A stretch of 64,000 bases of DNA. Origin: CABQCM01 sp965145485. Its GTDB lineage: Bacteria; Bacillota; Clostridia; Oscillospirales; Acutalibacteraceae. Below are positions 15,208 through 24,045 of this stretch, in pieces; positions within the stretch are counted from its first letter, which is position 1, and each line of letters begins with the position of its first letter. Below the pieces are notes generated by a model. That model searched no databases. It was given only the letters and a program-made list of their open reading frames with translations, and was not told where the DNA came from. The DNA lies in NCBI GenBank assembly GCA_965145485.1, contig CBCTCU010000003.1, positions 1-64,000 on the forward strand. The letters are read 5' to 3'. A program made the position numbers and the translations under genes.

Positions 15208-15238
15208 GAAAATAAAAACCTGCTGGATCAGCAGGTTT
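15208..15238 (-). terminator. Terminator-like hairpin in pyrB leader
   Basis: Stem AAACCTGCTG/CAGCAGGTTT with a tiny loop, followed on the minus strand by TTTTTATTTT. It is 72 bp before the pyrB start and there is no upstream minus-strand gene for about 170 bp, so it is either an attenuator for pyrB or the end of the DUF3298 transcript. No convincing PyrR-binding loop was recognised. Confidence 0.6.
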
Positions 15239-15412
15239 GCTTGCGTCAAAGACGCGAACGCTCTTTATGCTTTTGACACAGGATCGCCTTTGCCAAGATA
15301 GACCTGCTAATGATATTTAATATACCAGAAACAGGCCGCTGTTTCAAGCTGTTTTTCAATTTTTATTGCTTTTGACATAAAACTATTGACACAATCCCCT
15401 AGATCACCGCGC

Positions 15413-16081
15413 TTACACGGCGCAAAGCTGCTGCGGATCACATACCAGCTCGGAGTAGGGAATCAAAAACTCCGGTATCCCGCTGGAATGCGGCGCGATA
15501 TCATAAGGCTGATAATAGACGACCAGCCCCTCCGGCGTGCAATAAAAACGGCTGGGATCAAAGGTCTTTATTGCCAGCATAGAGGCGTTGTCAAAATAAT
15601 TTTCGGGATTCTGTGCGATTTGCGACTGAATATGTTCCAATAAATAATGCTTGGGGGCGCCGCACGGGCTGAGCATATGGCCCAGCGAAAAGCGGCAGGC
15701 TTTGGGCACATTCCAGGTCTGGGAAGTGCGTATGGTATTTCCGTGCGCTCCCCCGGTGTATTCATAACGATCCATATAAAGACTGGCAGAGCAATCGGTC
15801 TGATCGGTAATCATACAATCGGTCTGCGCTTCGAAAACCGGCATGGGTAGATCGTTTCTTATAGCATATCGATATTGCCGTACCGCCTGACAATAGAGCT
15901 CGCTCTGAATACTGTGCCGGTAAAACTCCGCCAGCTGCTTGTAATATCGATTGATCCTTTGCGGCGCGTGCCCTGGCCAATGAAACACCGGATATTCGAT
16001 GCGATAACGCAGTACGGTCTCCCCATTGTATTTCATAACATCCTGCATCCTTGCGGTGCATACGGTCCCATTTCTGCTCAT
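15413..16081 (-). CDS. DUF3298 (RsiV-like) domain protein
   Basis: A 222-residue protein without a signal peptide or membrane segment. The C-terminal part reads LVVYYQPYDIAPHSSGIPEFLIPY, a signature of the DUF3298 domain found in the RsiV anti-sigma factor, which binds lysozyme. Residues about 20-120 contain a DUF4163-like segment with YEYTGGAHGNTI. Here no transmembrane helix or sigma-factor gene is present, so an anti-sigma role is not supported. GAGGTG lies 6 nt before ATG 16081; the upstream GTG at 16090 overlaps that ribosome binding site and is less likely. Confidence 0.8.
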   Translation of the reverse strand: MSRNGTVCTARMQDVMKYNGETVLRYRIEYPVFHWPGHAPQRINRYYKQLAEFYRHSIQSELYCQAVRQYRYAIRNDLPMPVFEAQTDCMITDQTDCSASLYMDRYEYTGGAHGNTIRTSQTWNVPKACRFSLGHMLSPCGAPKHYLLEHIQSQIAQNPENYFDNASMLAIKTFDPSRFYCTPEGLVVYYQPYDIAPHSSGIPEFLIPYSELVCDPQQLCAV

Positions 16082-16208
16082 TTGCGTCACCTCATTGCAT
16101 CCTATGCGGCGACAATTGCCTGGGTGCCAGGCGTTTTGCAGTAATGAAAGCGGGAACGATAATCCGGGAGCAGACTGTTGGACAGCGTCTTTGATCGTTC
16201 CTAGCCGT

Positions 16209-17243
16209 TTACCACAGCCCCATCACCTGCTGCATCAGCAGGCTGACGCCCGTGATGCCACCCCAGCAGCAAAAGCCCATAAACAGTGGCTTTCCACCCG
16301 TTTTCACCAGCTTGATAAGATCGGTGTTCAGCCCAATGGCCGCCATAGCGAGAACGATACAGAATTTACTTAGCTCTTTGAGAGGGGCAAAAAATCCCTC
16401 CGGGCAACCAAAATGCACCGCTATCGTAGTGATGACCGACGCTGCGACAAACCAAAGGATAAAGAAAGGAAATATTTTCCCAATCTGGACTTTGCTGCCC
16501 GTCCCGCTGTCTTTGCGGCGCATGCGAAACAGGGCGAGCAGCAGGGTGATGGGGATGATAGCTAGAGTCCTCGTCAGCTTGACCGTGACAGCCTTGTCGA
16601 GGGTAGCGGTACCAAGCCCCCACATCCCGTCCCAGGTCGCCGCCGCGGCGGTGACCGACGAGGTGTCGTTGATGGCCGTACCTGCAAAAATGCCGAAAGC
16701 AGTGCCGTCGGTGGTGTCGAACCCAATCGCGCTTCCCAACAGCGGAAATACCACGGCGGCGATCACATTGAAAAAAAAGATAACGCTGATGGCCTGCGCA
16801 ACCTCATCGTCGTCCGCATCGATTACAGGGGCCGTAGCCGCGATAGCCGACCCTCCGCAGATCGAAGACCCCACCCCAACCAAAACGGATGTTTTACCGG
16901 GGATATGCATCAGCTTATGCAACACAAAAGCGAGGATCAAGGATATGGAAATCGTACACACGATAATGGGCAGAGACTGCCTCCCCGTCTCGAGGATGAC
17001 GCCTAAATTCATGCCAAATCCAAGCAGGATCACCGCAAACTGAAGAATTTTTTTGGATGAGAAGCGAATACCTGGCAAGAAGGCGGATTTGTCCTTCATT
17101 GGCAGCGCCACCACCATCCCCGCGATAATGGCAATGACCGCGCCGCCCACAATGGGGAACAGCTTGCCCAAGAACCATGCCGGTACAGCAATAGCCAGAC
17201 AAAGAAGTAAGCCCTTGTAATTTGTTTTGATCCAATGTTTCAT
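16209..17243 (-). CDS. YeiH/UPF0324 family membrane protein (putative sulfate exporter family)
   Basis: A 344-residue integral membrane protein with about ten hydrophobic helices. Family features include GGAVIAIIAGMVVALP, the GVGSSICGGSAIAATAPVI loop and GTAINDTSSVTAA. The family is annotated as a putative sulfate exporter, but biochemical support is thin. It is a single gene with no transporter partner; a LysR-type regulator is often adjacent in other genomes but is not present here. Confidence 0.9.
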   Translation of the reverse strand: MKHWIKTNYKGLLLCLAIAVPAWFLGKLFPIVGGAVIAIIAGMVVALPMKDKSAFLPGIRFSSKKILQFAVILLGFGMNLGVILETGRQSLPIIVCTISISLILAFVLHKLMHIPGKTSVLVGVGSSICGGSAIAATAPVIDADDDEVAQAISVIFFFNVIAAVVFPLLGSAIGFDTTDGTAFGIFAGTAINDTSSVTAAAATWDGMWGLGTATLDKAVTVKLTRTLAIIPITLLLALFRMRRKDSGTGSKVQIGKIFPFFILWFVAASVITTIAVHFGCPEGFFAPLKELSKFCIVLAMAAIGLNTDLIKLVKTGGKPLFMGFCCWGGITGVSLLMQQVMGLW

Positions 17244-17435
17244 CCATAACCCTTCCTTTCCTTATTCGATCCGCTTGACAAAAACTTTCCCTGGCAGCCT
17301 GACTACCTGAGAATATGAGGGGGTGACAAAGCCAACTCGTGATTCTCGATCCAAAGCCAAAGAAAAAAGGCTTGCCTACCGAAATGGTACGGGGTATAAT
17401 GATATCAATAATTTTCCTACAGGAGGGGTATTGCT

Positions 17436-17990
17436 TTGGTACTGCCGCAACGTGTTCGTACCGCTTCCCGCGTCGTTTTTGTCATCTCTCTGCTTTTGCT
17501 GTTGATTCCGCTGATTCTCGAGCACCTGTTTGGTTTGTATCTGTTTTTACCCGAAACGGTCCAAATGGTATTGATGCTCATTGACGAAGCAATCGTCGTG
17601 ATTAGCCTGCTCCTCGGTTTCCGACTGTCGGAATACCGATGGCTGCGTATTGCCGTGGCCTGTCTGCTCGGGGTACTGGTTGCCCTCAGCATCATTATCA
17701 TGGTGACCACCAAGCCGAATGTTGTCACCATCGTCGACGACAGCGGCCCAAGAACACTGGTGATTGAGCAGAACAGCTGGGAGCTTGGGACGGATAACCG
17801 CTTATTTCTTCAGGAAAACGCCCTGTTTTTGCGCTCTCTTGACTGCAACCTGATTACTGCAACCTCAGCCACGCCTTTTGCTAATGGGGACTACACCCTC
17901 GAATGGTCGGAGGATTCGCTGACCATCCAATACAAGGAGGGATCCAGCGCTAACTCGGTCTGGTCGACGGCAGTCGTTGCGTTGCCCTGA
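17436..17990 (+). CDS. Small membrane protein of unknown function
   Basis: A 184-residue protein starting at TTG, supported by AGGAGGGG 8 nt upstream. Three hydrophobic segments lie at about residues 12-32, 42-62 and 68-88 (RVVFVISLLLLLIPLIL, MVLMLIDEAIVVISLLLG, IAVACLLGVLVALSIII). The last ~95 residues are soluble and probably extracellular, with beta-strand-like text such as NGDYTLEWSEDSLTIQYKEG. No family is recognised. It is monocistronic and ends before a strong terminator. Confidence 0.75.
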   Translation: MVLPQRVRTASRVVFVISLLLLLIPLILEHLFGLYLFLPETVQMVLMLIDEAIVVISLLLGFRLSEYRWLRIAVACLLGVLVALSIIIMVTTKPNVVTIVDDSGPRTLVIEQNSWELGTDNRLFLQENALFLRSLDCNLITATSATPFANGDYTLEWSEDSLTIQYKEGSSANSVWSTAVVALP

Positions 17991-18036
17991 GGGGACTCTG
18001 GCCTTGAGTATAAAACAGGACAGAAATCGCACAAAT

Positions 18037-18090
18037 ATTCCGCTTACACCTTACACCAAGTTACCATGTAGGGTGTAAGCGGAATTTTGA
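18037..18090 (+). terminator. Terminator after small membrane protein gene
   Basis: Fourteen-bp perfect stem ATTCCGCTTACACC/GGTGTAAGCGGAAT, 21-nt loop, then TTTTG. The left arm runs into a direct duplication of TTACACC. Confidence 0.8.
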
Positions 18091-18133
18091 TGCGTCGTGT
18101 TCTCCGTCACTATGGAGTTCATGTTTTTATCCA

Positions 18134-18313
18134 ATGGTATTGTTTGGCTTTGACACGTTGTTTCAGGGAAGGTTTGGCCTGAATGAAACAGTGCCTTGTA
18201 ACCTTTTGGAAGGAACCAGTTATTATATAAACTTCAGCGATAAGGTACGCAAATTTAGCCGAGAACCATACATCGCAGCCAGACAAGCAATACGTGACCG
18301 GTTCATGGTATAG
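18134..18313 (+). CDS. Possible 59-residue small ORF, unassigned
   Basis: An open frame from ATG 18134 to TAG with a protein-like composition (MVLFGFDTLF at the start, SDKVRKFSREP near the end) in an otherwise gene-free stretch. The nearest GGAG is 17 nt upstream, which is too far, and the frame stays open upstream of the ATG. It may be a remnant or chance. It ends just before the dnaJ relic, which lies on the opposite strand. Confidence 0.2.
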   Translation: MVLFGFDTLFQGRFGLNETVPCNLLEGTSYYINFSDKVRKFSREPYIAARQAIRDRFMV

Positions 18314-18324
18314 AATAGATGCGA

Positions 18325-18576
18325 GGGCTCCCCTCTTTTTCCTTAAAAAACATCTTCAAAACGCCGCCCGGCTGGGCCACGCCGGCGCCGCCATACTATC
18401 AAACCTTGCCGACAAAGGCCGCCGCCACAATATCCTTTCTCAATGCCGCCTTAACAAAGGACGACGCCTCGCGCTACGCCATACATCGTATCCCTGCTCC
18501 TCAAAATGGGATGAGGTCACACGGTCACATTCATCCGCACCCGCAGGCCCTCCATGAATCCCCACGTCGCCGCCTC
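18325..18576 (-). pseudogene. Decayed dnaJ fragment
   Basis: About 250 bp aligns by eye with the region of the intact dnaJ at 20208-20457, in the same orientation. Shared blocks include ACGGTCACATTCA, CCGCAGGCCCTCCAT, CCATACATCGTA, CAAAATGGGATG and CCCGGCTGGG. It covers the C-terminal substrate-binding domain from the V-N-V-T-V strand to the G-K-G-I-P region. In the DnaJ frame it carries an in-frame TGA where dnaJ has CGC, a 1-nt deletion in the T-run after CCCAT, and small insertions or deletions elsewhere. It lies immediately after the rmuC stop. It could come from a duplication of this locus or from a different, lost DnaJ paralogue. Confidence 0.8.
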
Positions 18577-18589
18577 AGCTATATTTCGA

Positions 18590-19951
18590 TCAATCCAGTT
18601 CCTCACTCTTACCGTCCGACAGGCCGAGCACGCTGTCCGATTCCTCGGCTTCCAGCCCCTCTACCTTACGCAGGTTTTTGCGAATGATATTATTGCGCCT
18701 TTGAGCCTCGTCCAGGGTGTTGCCGGCCTCGTCAAGTTTCTTTCTCACCTTGCCCAGCACGGTTTCAAAGGTTTCATACTGCGTCTTGGTCGCGCCCAAT
18801 ACCTTCCACACTTCGGCGGCGCGCTTGTCCAGCGCAATGGTGCGAAAGCCCATGCGCAGAGTATTGAGAAAAGCTGTGATGGTGGTCGGCCCACAGACCA
18901 TGACCCGGTATTTATTCTGCAGTTCTTCCATCAGGCCGGGGCGGCGCAGTACCTCGGCGTAAAGGCCCTCGGTGGCCAAAAACAAGATAGCAAAATCGGT
19001 GGTGCGCGGCACATCTATGTACAGCCTGGAGATGGTAGCGGCCTCGTTTTTAATGGTTCGCTCCAGCGCCTTGGCCGCCTCGTCCAACGCCGCCTTGTCA
19101 GCCCGGTCAGCCGCGTCATAGATGCGAAGGTAATCCTCCTGCGGAAATTTGGAATCGATCGGAAGCCAGACGATACTTGCGTCATCGTTGCGCGACGGGA
19201 TTTTAATGGCGAACTCTACCATTTCCCCGTTGTTTTTGATCGAGACATTTCTTTCATACTGATCGCTGGTGAGGGTTTGCTCGAGGATGTTGCCGAGCTG
19301 AACCTCCGCCCAGGTCCCTCGCGCTTTGACGTTGGTCAGTACCCGCTGCAAATCGGTAACGCCGCTGGCAAGCTCCTTCATTTCGCCCAGGGAATGATAA
19401 ACCTGCTTGAGCTGATCTCCCACCGTCTTAAAGCTGGAATCAAGCCGCTGCGTCAGGGTACTCGTCAACTTTTCATCCACCGTAGCGCGCATTTCATCCA
19501 GCTTTTTTTCATTGCTTTCCTGAAGTTTTCCCACTACCTCGGTTAAGGTCTGATTGAGCCGGCTTGACTGCTCGGTCAGAATTTCGTGCAGTCTTTCATT
19601 TTGCCGAAGATTGACCGCATACATCTCTTTGAGGATGGCGTTGGTTTTTTCCTGATTCTCCTGCTCGAGACGGTTGAGTTCCTTTTGATGAGCCGAGAGG
19701 GTTTGCAGCAATTGCCGCTGCTGTTCCCCCAACAAGCGAAGCTGCTCGCGCATTCCCTCGGCCGATTCCGCCCGGGAACGGGAGAATTCATCCCCCATCG
19801 AACGGGATACCGCATCCAACCGGGTAGCCAGCGGAGCCACAGCCTGCTCGAGCCGGCCGCCCTCTCCCTCGCGGCCGGTCCGCCGAACAAGCAGCACAAT
19901 AACAACCAACAGCAGCAGGCCCAAGATTGTCCCGATCACATAAACTTCCAT
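18590..19951 (-). CDS. rmuC: RmuC family DNA recombination protein
   Basis: A 453-residue RmuC homologue; the family limits recombination at inverted repeats and carries a PD-(D/E)XK-like nuclease fold. An N-terminal membrane anchor (residues 4-23, VIGTILGLLLLVVIVLLV) is followed by a coiled coil to about residue 170. The conserved core (about 195-400) includes GTWAEVQLGNILEQTL, VWLPIDSKFPQEDYLRI, DFAILFLATEGLYAEVLRRPG and VCGPTTITAFLNTLRMGF. It lies 80 bp downstream of dnaJ. Confidence 0.94.
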   Translation of the reverse strand: MEVYVIGTILGLLLLVVIVLLVRRTGREGEGGRLEQAVAPLATRLDAVSRSMGDEFSRSRAESAEGMREQLRLLGEQQRQLLQTLSAHQKELNRLEQENQEKTNAILKEMYAVNLRQNERLHEILTEQSSRLNQTLTEVVGKLQESNEKKLDEMRATVDEKLTSTLTQRLDSSFKTVGDQLKQVYHSLGEMKELASGVTDLQRVLTNVKARGTWAEVQLGNILEQTLTSDQYERNVSIKNNGEMVEFAIKIPSRNDDASIVWLPIDSKFPQEDYLRIYDAADRADKAALDEAAKALERTIKNEAATISRLYIDVPRTTDFAILFLATEGLYAEVLRRPGLMEELQNKYRVMVCGPTTITAFLNTLRMGFRTIALDKRAAEVWKVLGATKTQYETFETVLGKVRKKLDEAGNTLDEAQRRNNIIRKNLRKVEGLEAEESDSVLGLSDGKSEELD

Positions 19952-20029
19952 GCGGTACTCCCCTGTTTTTCTTTAAATCGTACGAAACAGTTCCCATTAA
20001 CCCGGCTTATCATGACAGCGGTTTCCGGG

Positions 20030-21169
20030 TCATTCGTCCTTGAAAGCATCCTTTACCTTGTCGAAAAAGCTGCGGTGCTTTTTATAATTGCCCGCGCCGG
20101 TGGAATTGTCAAATTCCCGCAGCGCGGCCTTCTGCTTTTCGCTTAAATTGCGCGGCACCTCGATGGTAACCTTGACATACTGATCGCCCCGGCCGCCGCC
20201 GTTAATGTGGGGAATCCCCTTCCCCTTCAGCTTAAAAACATCCCCCGGCTGGGTGCCCTCCGGCACCGAATACTGTACCTTGCCGTCGAGGGTCGGCACC
20301 ACGATCTCCGCCCCCAGCGCCGCCTGGGCAAAGGTCAACGGCTCGTCGCACCATACATCGTACCCCCGTCTCTCAAAAATGGGATGCGGGCGCACGGTCA
20401 CATTCACCCGCAGGTCGCCCGCAGGCCCTCCATTGACCCCCGCGTCACCACCGCCTCGAATAACGAAAGCCTGGCCGTCGTCAATCCCCGCCATAATTTT
20501 GATATCCTCACTGCGGGTACGCCGTACCTTTCCCTTTCCGCCGCAGGTGCGGCATGGATTGTCGATAATCTTTCCGGTTCCCCGGCACTGGTCGCACACA
20601 CGCTGGGTCTGCATGACGCCGAAGGGGGTGCGCTGGCTCATACGCACCTGGCCGGTGCCGTGGCAGGTCGGGCAGGTTTTGGGACTGGAACCCTCCTGCG
20701 CTCCGGTGCCATGACAGGCCTCGCAGTTTTCAATGCGGGTGACATTGACCGTTTTCGTGCAGCCAAACGCCGCCTCTTCAAACGAAAGAGGGACATTGAC
20801 CGAAGCATCCCCGCCTCGCTGCGGGGCATTGGGGTTGCGGCGGGACGCTCCGCCGCCGAAAAAGCTGCTGAAAATATCGCCCAGATCGCCGAAATCCATA
20901 TCGAAGCCGCCGCCCGGGCCGCCTCCCGCGCCAAAGTTTGGGTCTACCCCCGCATGGCCAAATTGGTCATACTTTGCCTTCTTCGCGCTGTCAGACAAAA
21001 CCTCATAAGCTTCGTTGACCTCTTTGAATTTGGCCTCGGCCTCCTTATTTCCCGGATTCAGGTCGGGATGGTATTGCTTGGCCAGCTTTCTATAAGCCTT
21101 TTTTATCTGGTCGTCGCTGGCGCTGCGGTCAACCCCCAGCACCTCGTAATAATCGCGTTTATCCGCCAA
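20030..21169 (-). CDS. dnaJ: Chaperone DnaJ (Hsp40)
   Basis: Co-chaperone that delivers substrates to DnaK and stimulates its ATPase. The J domain (residues 4-68) carries the HPD triad in AKQYHPDLNPG, then a Gly/Phe linker, four CxxCxGxG zinc repeats (CEACHGTG, CPTCHGTG, CDQCRGTG, CRTCGGKG) and the C-terminal substrate-binding domain. The frame extends upstream of the J domain without family support; TTG at 21169 is preceded by GGGAGAG with 8 nt spacing, giving ADKRDYYEVLGV as usual and 379 residues. It is last in hrcA-grpE-dnaK-dnaJ. A decayed partial copy lies at 18.3-18.6 kb. Confidence 0.96.
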   Translation of the reverse strand: MADKRDYYEVLGVDRSASDDQIKKAYRKLAKQYHPDLNPGNKEAEAKFKEVNEAYEVLSDSAKKAKYDQFGHAGVDPNFGAGGGPGGGFDMDFGDLGDIFSSFFGGGASRRNPNAPQRGGDASVNVPLSFEEAAFGCTKTVNVTRIENCEACHGTGAQEGSSPKTCPTCHGTGQVRMSQRTPFGVMQTQRVCDQCRGTGKIIDNPCRTCGGKGKVRRTRSEDIKIMAGIDDGQAFVIRGGGDAGVNGGPAGDLRVNVTVRPHPIFERRGYDVWCDEPLTFAQAALGAEIVVPTLDGKVQYSVPEGTQPGDVFKLKGKGIPHINGGGRGDQYVKVTIEVPRNLSEKQKAALREFDNSTGAGNYKKHRSFFDKVKDAFKDE

Positions 21170-21373
21170 CTGCTCCACTCTCCCACTAATATAAAAAACT
21201 GATCTGATGTGTCGCTCATGATGCCCACGATGACCTTTGCAAGCGCCTGTGCCGGCAGGCATTTGCAAAAGGCACCGAACTCATCATACGCTATTGCCGC
21301 CCTGCCTGTCAAGACAAAGATGACGGCTGTTCGCCCGGCTTAGCGCTATTGCTAGATGGCGCTCTATCGTTCA

Positions 21374-21400
21374 TAGGGGCGGCGTGGTACGCCGCCCCTA
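21374..21400. terminator. GC-rich hairpin between dnaK and dnaJ
   Basis: Perfect 12-bp stem TAGGGGCGGCGT/ACGCCGCCCCTA with a 3-nt loop in the ~290-bp dnaK-dnaJ gap. It lacks a T-run, so it may act as an mRNA processing or stability element that sets lower dnaJ levels rather than as a full terminator. Confidence 0.5.
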
Positions 21401-21455
21401 TTCTGCTTATTGGTATATGGCCTCCCTGCTGTTTTAGCTTGTGAGCCGCAGTACC

Positions 21456-23297
21456 TTACTTCTTATCGGTGTCGTCGACGTCCTTGTAATCGGCCTCATA
21501 AACATTGCCGTCCGGATTGGGGCCGGGGGCGGCGTCGCCGGCCGCGCCCTGTGCGCCCGCCTCCTGAGCTGCCTTGTAGATTTTCTCACTCAGCTTGAAA
21601 ATCTCCTGCTGAAGCGCTTCCGAGGCCGTCTTGATCTTGTCGATATCGTCGCCTTTGAGCGCTTCCTTGCATTCGTTAATCTTGGCCTGAACGGCTGTTT
21701 TTTCGCTTTCATCCAGCTTATCACCCAGATCGGTCAAGGTCTTTTCGCTCTGGTAGACCATCTGATCGGCATTGTTGCGCACATCCACTTCCTCACGGCG
21801 CTTTTTGTCCTCGGCGGCGAACTGCTCCGCTTCCTTGACGGCACGGTCAATATCCTCCTTCGACATGTTCGTGCTGGAGGTAATGGTAATGGACTGCTCC
21901 TTACCAGTGCCGAGATCTTTCGCCGAGACATGGACAATACCATTGGCGTCGATATCGAAGGTCACCTCGATTTGGGGTACGCCGCGGGGCGCGGGAGCAA
22001 TCCCGTCCAAATGGAAGACGCCCAGCGTCTTGTTGTCCCGGGAGAATTCACGCTCGCCCTGCAACACGTGAACCTCGACCGAGGTCTGGCCGTCGGCCGC
22101 GGTCGAGAAGACCTGGCTCTTTTTGGTCGGGATGGTCGAGTTGCGCTCGATCACCTTGGTATTGATCCCGCCCATAGTCTCAATGCCCAAGGACAAGGGG
22201 GTGACGTCGAGCAGCAGCAGCCCCTTGACGTCGCCGCCAAGAACACCGGCCTGAATGGCAGCGCCGACAGCGACGCATTCATCGGGGTTGATCCCCTTAA
22301 AGGGCTCTTTGCCTGTGAATTTTTTGATAGCCTCCTGCACGGCGGGGATACGGCTCGAACCGCCCACCATGAGGATCTTATCCAGATTGGCGGCCGTCAG
22401 ACCGGAATCGGACAAAGCCTGGCGGACGGGCCCCATGGTCTTTTCCACCAGATCGGCCGTAAGCTCGTTGAACTTAGCGCGCGTCAGCGTTGCCTCATAG
22501 TGCTTGGGCCCGTTCGCATCGGCAGTAATGAAGGGCAGATTGATATCGGTAGAGGTCACGCCCGAAAGGTCGATCTTTGCCTTTTCCGCCGCTTCCTTGA
22601 TGCGCTGCATGGCCATTTTATCGTTCTTCAGGTCAATGCCGTTTTCTTTTTTAAATCCGTCGACGATCCAATCCATCACCCGCTGGTCAAAATCATCGCC
22701 GCCCAGGCGGTTGTTACCGGCAGTGGCCAAAACCTCCTGAACTCCGTCGCCCATCTCGATGATGGAGACGTCGAAGGTACCGCCGCCCAGATCGTATACC
22801 ATGACCTTTTGGTCGTTTTCCTTGTCAATCCCGTATGCCAGTGCGGCAGCCGTCGGCTCGTTGATGATCCGCTTTACCTCCATGCCGGCAATTTTACCTG
22901 CATCCTTGGTTGCCTGCCTCTGAGCGTCGGTAAAATAGGCCGGCACGGTGATAACCGCTTCGGTGACAGTGTCGCCCAGATAGGCCTCGGCATCCGCTTT
23001 CAGCTTTTGAAGGATAATAGCGGAAATCTCCTGGGGAGTGTAAGCCTTGTTATCGATGGTCACCTTATACGACGATCCCATCTCGCGCTTGATCGACGAT
23101 ATGGTGCGGTCAGGGTTGGTAATCGCCTGTCGTTTGGCAACCTGCCCCACCATGCGCTCGCCGTCCTTGGAAAAGGCCACGACCGACGGCGTCGTGCGTC
23201 CCCCCTCCGCGTTGGCGATGACAACCGGCTCGCCGCCCTCGATAACCGCAACGCAGGAATTGGTGGTGCCCAAATCAATACCAATAATCTTTGCCAT
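21456..23297 (-). CDS. dnaK: Chaperone DnaK (Hsp70)
   Basis: ATP-driven cytoplasmic chaperone, 613 residues. The nucleotide-binding domain starts MAKIIGIDLGTTNSCVAV and contains VPAYFTDAQRQATKDAG, DLGGGTFDVSI and VGGSSRIPAVQ; the linker is GLLLLDVTPLSLG, followed by the substrate-binding domain and lid, ending in an acidic tail. The frame opens 12 codons earlier, but AGGAGGT 7 nt before ATG 23297 fixes the start. It sits 60 bp after grpE. A 627-codon open frame on the opposite strand is a composition artefact. Confidence 0.98.
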   Translation of the reverse strand: MAKIIGIDLGTTNSCVAVIEGGEPVVIANAEGGRTTPSVVAFSKDGERMVGQVAKRQAITNPDRTISSIKREMGSSYKVTIDNKAYTPQEISAIILQKLKADAEAYLGDTVTEAVITVPAYFTDAQRQATKDAGKIAGMEVKRIINEPTAAALAYGIDKENDQKVMVYDLGGGTFDVSIIEMGDGVQEVLATAGNNRLGGDDFDQRVMDWIVDGFKKENGIDLKNDKMAMQRIKEAAEKAKIDLSGVTSTDINLPFITADANGPKHYEATLTRAKFNELTADLVEKTMGPVRQALSDSGLTAANLDKILMVGGSSRIPAVQEAIKKFTGKEPFKGINPDECVAVGAAIQAGVLGGDVKGLLLLDVTPLSLGIETMGGINTKVIERNSTIPTKKSQVFSTAADGQTSVEVHVLQGEREFSRDNKTLGVFHLDGIAPAPRGVPQIEVTFDIDANGIVHVSAKDLGTGKEQSITITSSTNMSKEDIDRAVKEAEQFAAEDKKRREEVDVRNNADQMVYQSEKTLTDLGDKLDESEKTAVQAKINECKEALKGDDIDKIKTASEALQQEIFKLSEKIYKAAQEAGAQGAAGDAAPGPNPDGNVYEADYKDVDDTDKK

Positions 23298-23357
23298 AAT
23301 ATAACCTCCTATAAATTCTCCTAGTGTATTCAAAACTACAGCGCCGCGCGCTGGAAA

Positions 23358-23924
23358 CTAGCAATTTGCAACCGCTACCATGGCCGGCCTGAGAACAATA
23401 TCCCCCATCCGGTATCCCTTTTGCATGACCTGGACGACCGTATTTTCACCCACGCTATCATCCTCAACACGGGATACCGCATAGTGGATATTCGGGTCAA
23501 AGGGCTCGCCCTCGGCCTTGATTTCCTCCAGCCCGAGCTTGGTCAGCTGCTCGAGAAGCTGTTTGATGCTCATATCCACGCCCTTCTTATAATCCTCTGG
23601 CTTGGACTGCGAATTTTCCTGAGCGCGCAGGAAATTATCGAGCGCGGGCAGCAGCTCCTTAACAACCCTGGCACGGCTTTCGGCACCGATACGTTCCATC
23701 TCGCGAGCCGTGCGTTTTTTATAATTGTCAAATTCCGCCGCTGTACGCAACAAAAGATCCTTTTGAGCGGCAAAATCCTCCTGCAGCCGGGTTAACTCGT
23801 CCGACTGCTCGTCAGGCTGTTCCTCTGTGTTACTGCTCTCAGCTTGCGAGAGCGTTTCGCTCTCCATTGTTTCCTCGTTGAGCTGTTCCTCTGTGGATTG
23901 CTCTTTTTGGCTTCGTTTTCCCAT
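23358..23924 (-). CDS. grpE: GrpE nucleotide exchange factor
   Basis: Releases ADP from DnaK; 188 residues. The N-terminal ~55 residues are acidic and Gln/Glu-rich, followed by the long dimeric helix (about 60-115) with LLRTAAEFDNYKKRTARE, and the C-terminal beta domain with GEPFDPNIHYAVSRVEDDSVGENTVVQVMQKGY. It lies between hrcA and dnaK on the same strand, in the standard Gram-positive order. Confidence 0.97.
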   Translation of the reverse strand: MGKRSQKEQSTEEQLNEETMESETLSQAESSNTEEQPDEQSDELTRLQEDFAAQKDLLLRTAAEFDNYKKRTAREMERIGAESRARVVKELLPALDNFLRAQENSQSKPEDYKKGVDMSIKQLLEQLTKLGLEEIKAEGEPFDPNIHYAVSRVEDDSVGENTVVQVMQKGYRMGDIVLRPAMVAVANC

Positions 23925-24045
23925 CGTCCTGTTTCATCCTTTCCTGGCCCGATATCTGAAAGAGCCGCTTAAAACCAACTGCCGCATAAACTTCGGCGCT
24001 TACAGCGACTGTTTCTGCCTTATGCTCTATGCTATACGATCTGCA

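Noticed and set aside
18554..19546. 330-codon frame antisense to rmuC
   Set aside because: Shadow of rmuC; its start overlaps the dnaJ relic only by chance.
21441..23324. 627-codon frame antisense to dnaK
   Set aside because: Exact shadow of dnaK, produced by codon and GC bias; no family resemblance.
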